A stretch of DNA of 5,296 nt from an uncultured Prevotellaceae bacterium (lineage in GTDB: Bacteria; Bacteroidota; Bacteroidia; Bacteroidales; Muribaculaceae), in assembly GCA_945983195.1 (NCBI GenBank), contig CAMFSS010000177.1:1-5296 (forward strand), in the 5' to 3' direction. The notes beneath the pieces are model-generated. The model was not told the DNA's origin, ran no database searches, and was given only the letters and a program-made list of their open reading frames with translations. Both the position numbers and the translations under genes were made by a program. Shown piece by piece: positions 1 to 5,296 of this stretch (its first letter is position 1; every line of letters begins with the position of its first letter).

Positions 1-43
1 GCCCCCAAGACGAGTACTCTAAACCGGACAGAGCTACATCCCG
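1..43 (-). tRNA. tRNA-Pro (anticodon probably TGG), 5' half only, cut by window edge
   Basis: Read on the minus strand from 43 down to 1, the sequence folds as the first part of a tRNA. It has a 7-base acceptor strand CGGGATG (43-37), TA, D stem GCTC (34-31) pairing with GAGT (19-16), an 11-base D loop containing GG, and anticodon stem CTCGT (14-10). The anticodon loop CTTGGGG (9-3) is followed by GC, which begins the 3' side of the stem. With U33 at position 8 the anticodon is TGG; a one-base shift would give GGG, which is also proline. C1 at the 5' end and G37 after the anticodon agree with known bacterial tRNA-Pro identity features. The variable loop, T arm and acceptor 3' strand lie left of the window. 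Position 14 is T instead of the nearly universal A. The gene has its own promoter just upstream. Confidence 0.85.
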
Positions 44-65
44 AGTTGCTTCTCTAAAGCGAGTG

Positions 66-97
66 CAAAGTTAATGGCTTTTTCCGCAATATCCAAA
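66..97 (-). promoter_or_regulatory. Bacteroidetes-type vegetative promoter driving tRNA-Pro
   Basis: On the minus strand TTTG (97-94) is followed by exactly 20 bases and then TAACTTTG (73-66). This matches the established Bacteroidetes sigma-ABfr consensus, a -33 TTTG and a -7 TAnnTTTG separated by about 19-21 bases. The start of transcription would fall near 58-62, giving a leader of roughly 15-19 bases before the tRNA 5' end at 43. The rest of the 44-211 spacer is AT-rich. It holds no other gene that I can support and no convincing GC-rich hairpin with a T-tract to end the upstream operon. Confidence 0.85.
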
Positions 98-211
98 TTT
101 TTTCACTCATTTTTTGCCAAAAATTTGCCTTTATTATGCGCAAAAATCAATTGCAAGGATTAACCCGCTTATTTACACCGAATTATAGATTTCTGTTTTA
201 TTCTGCCACCC

Positions 212-1141
212 CTACTTCTCGAATTGCGACTTTTCCGGAAAATATTCGCTCAAGAAAGCCTTGGCATACTCACGGTCATCGTCATTACTGAATTGTGAGT
301 CATTCATGCAAAAAAGAATAGGCTTATATTTCAATAACTTCTTATAGAGTTCACGTTTGTGGATTGGTAATCGGAATGAAGTACGCTGTGTCACATAGCG
401 CAAATGTCCACAATTTGTCGCCAAAGCCATATAAGGGTAAATGTGGCGGTGTATATCATTTTCAGAACGCATATGATTACGCAAAGTTGCTTTAAGTTCC
501 TCATCGAATAATTGTCGAGTAAAAACATATCCACTCTTTATAAATGCGTCAATGTTGTGATGATTTCTGCCCGAATAATACTTTCCAAACTTCTTTTCTA
601 TTAATAGAGCAGAATTGTGTATTATTCTTGCATAAGAGTTTATTGTTTGACCAAGCACATTAAGCTTAAACCACACAAAATACTTTCTGCAAAATTTGTA
701 ATTCAGCCTAATGATTGGAAAATTATCTTTGCAAAAAAATGTTTCAGGCGTAACAGGTTGGTTGATAAACGTATCGTCGTTTCCATAGATAAAGTATTCC
801 GAGAGTCCGGGAATCTTGTGAAATTGATGCTCTAACGCCGTAGAATTGAAACAAGGCAAACTTTCTGGAGGCATTATCTCTGTATGATCTACTATCCTAA
901 TCCTTGGATTTGTTGTATCAAGCCATTTTGGAACCTGATTGTCTGTAACAATGAAAATCTTTCTTATCCATGGCGCATATTTCTCAACAGAACGAAGACT
1001 GTACTTAAGCTCGTCATTGTCTGCATATCGACCTTTGCAATTCTCTAATTCATCTGTCGGTTTTCCGATGCAGGCATTCCGCTTCTCAACCCACTTAGGG
1101 TCGCTTCCATCTACCCATAAGTAGACCATATCTATATCCAT
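212..1141 (-). CDS. Stealth-family capsule/LPS sugar-phosphate transferase (intact)
   Basis: Complete 309-residue protein, ATG start and TAG stop. Stealth proteins (SacB of meningococcus A, XcbA, the GNPTAB catalytic core) transfer a sugar-1-phosphate from a nucleotide sugar, producing phosphodiester-linked glycans; they act in the cytoplasm or at the inner membrane face. All four conserved regions are visible. CR1 is DIDMVYLWVDGSDPKW at residues 2-17. CR2 runs from about residue 38 (RYADNDELKYSLRSVEKYAPW) through HKIPGLSEYFIY to NDD at 121-123. CR3 lies around 194-232 (HHNID, MRSENDIHRH). CR4 is CMNDS at 278-282 and the end PEKSQFE. No signal peptide or membrane segment is evident. It is last in the operon, 13 bases after the preceding stop, with no clear ribosome binding site. 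Base composition is strikingly AT-rich. Donor and acceptor cannot be read from the sequence. Confidence 0.93.
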   Translation of the reverse strand: MDIDMVYLWVDGSDPKWVEKRNACIGKPTDELENCKGRYADNDELKYSLRSVEKYAPWIRKIFIVTDNQVPKWLDTTNPRIRIVDHTEIMPPESLPCFNSTALEHQFHKIPGLSEYFIYGNDDTFINQPVTPETFFCKDNFPIIRLNYKFCRKYFVWFKLNVLGQTINSYARIIHNSALLIEKKFGKYYSGRNHHNIDAFIKSGYVFTRQLFDEELKATLRNHMRSENDIHRHIYPYMALATNCGHLRYVTQRTSFRLPIHKRELYKKLLKYKPILFCMNDSQFSNDDDREYAKAFLSEYFPEKSQFEK

Positions 1142-1154
1142 ATTGCTAACTTAA

Positions 1155-1943
1155 TTATTGATTGATTATTTGTTTAATTTCTGGGTAACGTTCTATTATA
1201 GCATTAAATGCCGTTGCATTTCTGTCAATACCATTCTTAAAGTTGGTCGTTTTAAGCGACAATTCTTTGGGTTTGTGCAATCCACGAGGCTTATTGCGGC
1301 CGAATGGCACGGGTATCGTCGGATAGCCATTTACTACCGCTGCTGCCCAAAACCATATATCATCACAGCTCGGTGCCACCTTCGTAAACAGCTCCACATC
1401 AAGCATATCCTTTCGCAATGAATGAGGCGGATAAAGCACTCCTCCCACACCTGTCTGTAGATTGGCAAAATCGTTGTGGATTCTCTTGAATACAAAATCA
1501 TACCAACGATACTTTTTCCATTTACGGTAAGGCTTACCAGGTGCAATGCGCTTTGCGAGATGAGCAAACACAGCGTGCGGCAGTTGCGAATGAAGATTCA
1601 ATAAGTCACGGAGCATGTGGCGGTGATACAACACATCGTCATCTACAGTCACAATTATTGCATCAGGAAAATCAATCAATGCAGGAATGAGCTTGCGATA
1701 TGAGCGTATATCCCTTGCATAATCCCTTATCTCGAAGATTGCACTGCTATCCGAGAGATGTTTCAATTCTTCTGGAATGCCGGCATCTCCGAATTGTGAG
1801 AATGTCAAATACAGCACTAGTTTGTCGGGAAGAACCGACCCTTTAAGTATCGAGCGTATTGCATTTATTGCAAATGGAATAGCTTGTGGAAACGATGTCA
1901 TCGAAACCACTATTTCTTGCTTTTCTGATTTTGATATAGTCAT
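1155..1943 (-). CDS. GT-A type glycosyltransferase, downstream member of a tandem pair
   Basis: Complete 262-residue protein, ATG start, TAA stop. It is probably a metal-dependent, nucleotide-sugar-using glycosyltransferase of surface polysaccharide synthesis. The N-terminal strand VVSMTSFPQAIP (12-23) and SILKGSVLPDKLVLYL fit the nucleotide-binding half of a GT-A fold. IIVTVDDD ends at residue 103 and supplies the DxD-type metal site. GVGGVLYPP (165-173) and CDDIWFW (193-199) are further motifs of this short Bacteroidetes/Proteobacteria family, the DD being a likely acceptor-side or catalytic base region. By hand count it is about 70% identical, without gaps, to the gene immediately upstream. 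The start overlaps the upstream stop as ATGA, so translation is probably coupled. No signal peptide or membrane segment is seen. Sugar specificity is unknown. Confidence 0.88.
   Translation of the reverse strand: MTISKSEKQEIVVSMTSFPQAIPFAINAIRSILKGSVLPDKLVLYLTFSQFGDAGIPEELKHLSDSSAIFEIRDYARDIRSYRKLIPALIDFPDAIIVTVDDDVLYHRHMLRDLLNLHSQLPHAVFAHLAKRIAPGKPYRKWKKYRWYDFVFKRIHNDFANLQTGVGGVLYPPHSLRKDMLDVELFTKVAPSCDDIWFWAAAVVNGYPTIPVPFGRNKPRGLHKPKELSLKTTNFKNGIDRNATAFNAIIERYPEIKQIINQ
1940..1943 (-). promoter_or_regulatory. ATGA stop/start overlap coupling the two tandem glycosyltransferases
   Basis: The TGA stop of the upstream glycosyltransferase (1942-1940) shares bases with the ATG of the downstream one (1943-1941). 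This arrangement commonly allows a terminating ribosome to reinitiate, so the two paralogs are likely made in linked amounts. No separate ribosome binding site is obvious, as is usual in Bacteroidetes. Confidence 0.8.
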
Positions 1944-2737
1944 TGTTTCTTTATTAGCTCTTTTATTTCCGGATAAGTTTCCATAATTGCATTGAAGGCC
2001 AATGTGTTTCGGTCGACCCCACCTTTATAGTTGATTGTCATCAACGATATGCCCTTTGGCTTACCAAGCTCCCGTGGCTTGCTGTATCCAAAGGGTACTG
2101 GTATAACTTCTACGCCATTAAGTACGGTAGCAGCCCAAAACCAAAAATCATCGCACCTTGGTGCTATCTTGGTAAACAGCTCCGCATCAAGCATATCCTT
2201 ACGTAATGAATGAGGTGGATAAAGCACACCACCAACACCCGTCTGGAGATTGGCAAAGCCTCTGTGTATTCTTCTAAACAAAAAATGATACCAACGATAT
2301 TTTGTCCATCTATCATAAGGTATGCCCGGCTTAATATGTCGGACGCGATGAGCCCACACCGCATGTGGATTTTTTGCATGCATGGCCAATAGATCGCGGA
2401 GCATATTGGGGTGATAGTCTATATCATCGTCAACTGTAACAATTATAGCTTCCGGGAACTCTGCAAGAGCAGGAATAAGCTTTAGGTATGAGCGTAGGTC
2501 ACGGTCATAGTTTCTAATTTCAAATATCTTATTTTCCTCACTTAGACGTAAAAGTTCATCAGGAATGCCGGCTTCGCCAAATTGAGAAAACACCAAATAT
2601 AAGATTAGCCTATCTGGGAGCAAAGAGCCATTCAATATTGAACGTATTGCCCCCACTGCATAGGGAATAGCCTGGGGGAAAGAAGTCATTGACACTATCA
2701 CTTCTCTGCCATTCGTCATATTTGCTTTTGTCATCAT
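1940..2737 (-). CDS. GT-A type glycosyltransferase, upstream member of a tandem pair
   Basis: Complete 265-residue protein with TGA stop. It is the paralog of the following gene and carries the same features: VIVSMTSFPQAIP (13-25), SILNGSLLPDRLILYL, the DxD-type TVDDD (101-105), GVGGVLYPP (167-175) and CDDFWFW (195-201). The longest identical block between the pair is residues 161-184 here. Two adjacent ATGs (2737 and 2734) and a third at codon 7 are possible starts. The first two fit best because the paralog has ten residues before the shared core, while the third would leave only six. A 56-base gap containing a short TA repeat precedes it, the largest gap in the operon. The expected role is adding one sugar to a lipid-linked or LPS glycan in the cytoplasm; substrates are unknown. 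Confidence 0.88.
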   Translation of the reverse strand: MMTKANMTNGREVIVSMTSFPQAIPYAVGAIRSILNGSLLPDRLILYLVFSQFGEAGIPDELLRLSEENKIFEIRNYDRDLRSYLKLIPALAEFPEAIIVTVDDDIDYHPNMLRDLLAMHAKNPHAVWAHRVRHIKPGIPYDRWTKYRWYHFLFRRIHRGFANLQTGVGGVLYPPHSLRKDMLDAELFTKIAPRCDDFWFWAATVLNGVEVIPVPFGYSKPRELGKPKGISLMTINYKGGVDRNTLAFNAIMETYPEIKELIKKQ

Positions 2738-2747
2738 CTTCTTTTAT

Positions 2748-2758
2748 TATATATATAT
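2748..2758. repeat. Short TA repeat in the leader of the upstream tandem glycosyltransferase
   Basis: An 11-base run of alternating T and A lies 11 bases ahead of the ATG at 2737, within the 56-base gap after the GT92-like gene. The rest of this gap shows no TAnnTTTG promoter element and no hairpin terminator. The repeat is too short to call a phase-variation tract with confidence. Confidence 0.5.
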
Positions 2759-2793
2759 CAAACGCTCATTTTGACTTCGACATATCGCTATCA

Positions 2794-3666
2794 TCAATCT
2801 TCAATGTCATTCAAGTCATACTGTTCGAAGTAACTTACATCTCTAATTGAATTTGTCCGCGCACGTCCGCGTGCCCGCTTCGCAAGAAACTCCTCGTATG
2901 ATTTTATGGCGTAATGATTGATTCTAATCACTTCCTGCTGAGGTTTCCTGTCGCCAAAGTGTGTCTTTATGACTTTGCCGCTGGGGTCAACTGCTTCGCC
3001 TGAGATACGCGCGGCTTCATGGCACCCAATCATACAACACACTTGTCGTAGGTCAACTATGCTTTTCACATGAGTGTTAAGCTTATGTTCGGGTAGGGAG
3101 TGCTTGCGGAACCTCTGCATAACGCCTCCTTCAGTTTTTGTCCTTGCTCCCGAGCTTCCATAAACAAGCCAGTTGATTTCAACAACGGCATTGCCCTCCA
3201 TGCGGTGTAAAAATTGAGTTATCGATTGGTATTTGATACGCACAATGATTTCGTCAAGGGCGATAACTGCCAACCATCGTGCATAAAAACGATGACGCTC
3301 AAAGCAATCGTCATAGGCTGCAAGCTGTCGGCGACGGCCAGGGAAATAATGATACTCCACAACCCCCGATTCAACGTATGGCGCGAGTATCTCACGGGTG
3401 CCGTCGGTGCTCTCATTGTCGTAGATATAGAACTTCTCCACTCCCTGCTTCATGTGCCACTCTATCCACTCCTTGAAGTACGGGCCTTCATTTTTAGCTA
3501 TGGCACACACTGCCAGATAGCATTCAGGCTCAGTGTGATTCTCCTTTATGCGGCGTTTCAGCTTCCAGGCATTGATGATGCCATATCTAAGAATTCCCCT
3601 CCACCGGTTTCGGGTGTGCTTGTGGGGAATCACTCCTGCTATTATTTCGGCAAGTACCTTGTTCAT
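2794..3666 (-). CDS. GT92/DUF23-like glycosyltransferase with altered DxD motif
   Basis: 290-residue protein from ATG 3666, ending in two consecutive TGA codons. A TTG five codons earlier (3681) is possible, but the ATG one base after the preceding stop is the natural coupled start. An amphipathic, basic N-terminus (residues 1-23, IIAGVIPHKHTRNRWR) may touch the membrane. The GT-A core begins with YLAVCAIAKNE (50-60) and IYDNESTDGT (81-90). Conserved C-terminal family features are INWLVYGSSG (164-173), HVKSIVD (199-205), and INHYAIKSYEEFLAKRARGRAR (249-270). The expected metal site, usually of the form FIDLDEF in relatives as I recall them, reads VIALDEI at 134-140: the first Asp is Ala136 (codon GCC at 3261-3259) while Asp138 and Glu139 remain. 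Activity is therefore uncertain. Function in surface glycan assembly is inferred from family and neighbours. Confidence 0.87.
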   Translation of the reverse strand: MNKVLAEIIAGVIPHKHTRNRWRGILRYGIINAWKLKRRIKENHTEPECYLAVCAIAKNEGPYFKEWIEWHMKQGVEKFYIYDNESTDGTREILAPYVESGVVEYHYFPGRRRQLAAYDDCFERHRFYARWLAVIALDEIIVRIKYQSITQFLHRMEGNAVVEINWLVYGSSGARTKTEGGVMQRFRKHSLPEHKLNTHVKSIVDLRQVCCMIGCHEAARISGEAVDPSGKVIKTHFGDRKPQQEVIRINHYAIKSYEEFLAKRARGRARTNSIRDVSYFEQYDLNDIED

Positions 3667-3667
3667 A

Positions 3668-4663
3668 TCACTGAATTTCAAAGCTCGATTTCTCAGGAAG
3701 AATCGACTGGAATGCGTTTCTTATGTTATCAATCACCATGTCGTAATTGCGTATATGCACATTGTCGTTTAGGCATATAAGCGTGTATGATTGCTCCCTT
3801 ATAGCCTTCACTGCCTGCTTGGGGCGTACCATAAGCGGAAACATCTTTGTGTCCTTATAGGTGTTGAAAGGCTCAAAATTGCCCTTGCAGATTTGCCATG
3901 TGCGGAAACGCTCCGGCGTATAATCAGTTACCAATCTGAATTTTTTGGCTGATGTCTCTGCCAGTTCCTACCCGGCAGCAGCCCACACCTCATCAAATGT
4001 CGATTTCAAATAGGGCTGGGCATTGTGTGGCGTGCGTAATGTTATAAACCGATCATAGTATTTCAGAATATAATTCCACCTCGCCTTTGCTCCATAACTC
4101 TTGTTGAACCACTTGTCGTGCCATTGCCCGACGACCACTTTCTTGTCGAAATGGCGATTGATGATTCTTATGTTGTTCTTAATTCTTTTATACCATTGCG
4201 ACCACGAAGGGTTATAGTCGAATACGGCTATGTCGCATGGAAGTCCGTTCTTGAAGAACCGTTCTTCAGCAACATTGTTGATGATGTAAAAGTCGTCGTT
4301 GAAATACACGAAATGCTCACTCAAGCCAGGTATCTTGTGCATATAGCGTTCAATTACCACCGAATTGAAGGTAGGCAGATATTGCGCAGGAATAAAGTCT
4401 TCATGTCGCACAATGTTAATCTTTGGATTGCTCACATCGAGCCATTCAGGCTTCTGCCCATAGGTGATGAAGTGAATCTTGCGCACCCATGGCGCAAATT
4501 TCTCAACACCCCTGAACCAGTATCTGAGGAAACCATTGTCACGAAACCGGGCTTCCGACACTCCGTTCTTTTCATTTTGCTTGTTGTTGCTGTATTTTGC
4601 GAATTCGTTTTGCCACTTTGGGTCGTTCATGTCGACCCATGTTATTACAAAATCAATATCCAT
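3668..4663 (-). pseudogene. Stealth-family sugar-phosphate transferase interrupted by an in-frame TAG
   Basis: The reading frame from ATG 4663 to TGA 3668 covers 331 codons, a normal length for this family, but codon 232 is TAG (3970-3968). Before it are CR1 (DIDFVITWVDMNDPKW, 2-17), CR2 (from about residue 39, RFRDNGFLRYWFRGVEKFAPW, to FNDD at 121-124) and CR3 (TPHNAQPYLKSTFDEVW, 211-227). After it, in the same frame with no indel, come ELAETSAKKFR (233-243), then CR4 with CLND (297-300) and the end PEKSSFE, matching the PEKSQFE end of the other Stealth protein here. A product ending at 231 would lack CR4 and probably be inactive. Causes include a recent nonsense mutation, a sequencing or assembly error, or suppression by a tRNA. 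General amber recoding is unlikely, since the 212-1141 gene ends with TAG at its expected C-terminus. It lies 30 bases after the acyltransferase and 1 base before the next gene. Confidence 0.88.
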
Positions 4664-4693
4664 GTCATCTTCAAGAATTGGTGTTAGAATTGT

Positions 4694-5296
4694 TCAGTTA
4701 TCACTCTTCTCGGCATATTTGAAACGGTTGTGCGTCCAAAGGTAAAATTCAGGACGCTCCTTAATCTCACTTTCAAGCCGCTCAAAATAGAGCCTCGTCA
4801 GCTCAAAGTCGGGCAACGACTTTGGATTGTCATGCAGCGACGACAATCGGCATTCATAATACCCCCTTTTCAAGCGCGTCAATGCTAAAAACACGGCCTC
4901 ATAACCGTAGTGCTTCGTCACTTTCTCTGAGCCTGTCAACACCGGCACCGAATGATTGAGGAAATTCACGAAGTGCTTCGCCACCCTGCGTCGAGGCGAT
5001 TGGTCGGCAATGTAGCCTATTATGTACGGTCGTTCCTCCTTCTCGGCATTGGCTACAAATCTCACAGTCTCACGCATCTCAACCGACACGTTGCCAAAAC
5101 GTCCACGTATCTCTCGCATAAGTCTGTCCATAGCCTTGTCGCGCAGTTTATGATAAATCTGCGATTTCACTGCATCCTTGTGCAGCTTCAATCCCAATAG
5201 CGACACCCACTCCCAGTTCCCGTCATGTCCCAAAACGAGCGCCACCGCCCTGCCCTCTCCCAGCAGTCGGATGACAAAGTCCACCACGCCACCCGG
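4694..5296 (-). CDS. LpxL/HtrB-family lipid A late acyltransferase, C-terminal 200 residues
   Basis: The frame is open to the right edge, so the N-terminus is missing; the stop is TGA at 4696-4694. The family uses acyl-ACP or similar acyl donors to add secondary acyl chains to lipid A precursors at the inner membrane's cytoplasmic face. The catalytic HX4E motif is present as GHDGNWE, with His at residue 24 of the fragment (5227-5225) and Glu at 29. Further family features are ERPYIIGYIADQSP, then HFVNFLNHSVPVLTGSEKVTK, and the C-terminal FYLWTHNRFK. In E. coli LpxL the His lies near residue 132, so about 105-110 residues, including the usual N-terminal membrane anchor, should lie outside the window. 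Several in-window GTG codons near the edge are internal, not starts. It is the first visible gene of the operon and links the glycan genes to lipid A. Exact acyl specificity is unknown. Confidence 0.92.
   Translation of the reverse strand, partial: PGGVVDFVIRLLGEGRAVALVLGHDGNWEWVSLLGLKLHKDAVKSQIYHKLRDKAMDRLMREIRGRFGNVSVEMRETVRFVANAEKEERPYIIGYIADQSPRRRVAKHFVNFLNHSVPVLTGSEKVTKHYGYEAVFLALTRLKRGYYECRLSSLHDNPKSLPDFELTRLYFERLESEIKERPEFYLWTHNRFKYAEKSDN

Noticed and set aside
111..129. Possible terminator hairpin in the AT-rich spacer
   Set aside because: The apparent symmetry GGCAAATTTTTGGC does not pair properly (the second pair would be G-G), and there is no stable GC stem followed by a T-tract.
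3235..3276. Diversity-generating retroelement target in the GT92-like gene
   Set aside because: The inferred changes are not confined to one template base (they affect T, A and C positions), and no reverse transcriptase or template repeat is in the window.
3214..3780. Plus-strand open frame of 188 codons opposite the GT92-like gene and Stealth 3' end
   Set aside because: It crosses two real minus-strand genes, has no family resemblance, and is low-complexity hydrophobic sequence typical of antisense frames.
3668..3934. Independent small gene of 88 codons after the amber stop
   Set aside because: Its only early start is a TTG inside conserved Stealth sequence, and it is in frame with and continuous with the upstream part. 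It is the Stealth C-terminal region and CR4, not a separate gene.
3968..3970. Genome-wide amber recoding or programmed amber insertion
   Set aside because: The intact Stealth gene at 212-1141 uses TAG as a stop at the expected C-terminal position, and no special downstream stem-loop is evident. A simple nonsense change explains the data.
4118..4687. Long plus-strand open frame of 189 codons opposite the interrupted Stealth gene
   Set aside because: It is an antisense shadow. The opposite strand carries clear Stealth motifs, while this translation has no recognisable domain and its existence follows from codon bias of the real gene.

Overview
The window looks like chromosomal DNA from a member of the Bacteroidales. 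The best evidence is a promoter at 66-97 (minus strand) with the Bacteroidetes vegetative layout TTTG-N20-TAACTTTG, which sits just upstream of a partial tRNA-Pro gene. The general lack of Shine-Dalgarno sequences before the starts, and the types of glycan enzymes present, fit the same group. Genus cannot be settled from this sequence.

All genes lie on the minus strand, so transcription runs from high to low coordinates. In that order they are: the C-terminal two thirds of an LpxL/HtrB-type lipid A acyltransferase (5296-4694, cut by the window edge); a Stealth-family sugar-phosphate transferase gene interrupted by one in-frame TAG (4663-3668); a GT92/DUF23-like glycosyltransferase (3666-2794) whose presumed DxD site reads A-L-D; two tandem paralogous GT-A type glycosyltransferases (2737-1940 and 1943-1155) that overlap by ATGA; and a second, intact Stealth protein (1141-212). 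Gaps are 30, 1, 56, -4 and 13 bases, so this looks like one transcription unit. Its promoter would lie beyond the right edge. A 168-base AT-rich spacer (44-211) separates it from tRNA-Pro, which has its own promoter.

The gene set points to assembly of a surface glycan: LPS O-antigen or core, or capsule. The GTs would add sugars, and the Stealth enzymes would be expected to join sugars through phosphodiester bonds using nucleotide-sugar donors. The acyltransferase would finish the lipid A anchor. No polymerase, flippase or exporter is visible, so the pathway is incomplete here and the structure of the product cannot be inferred.

The most noteworthy observations are the amber codon in the first Stealth gene, a cluster of non-conservative changes at the catalytic motif of the next gene, the diverged tandem GT pair, and the very AT-rich last Stealth gene. 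The first two together suggest that part of the cluster is decaying or has changed function. No wholly new type of system was found; these are recognisable glycan-biosynthesis families.
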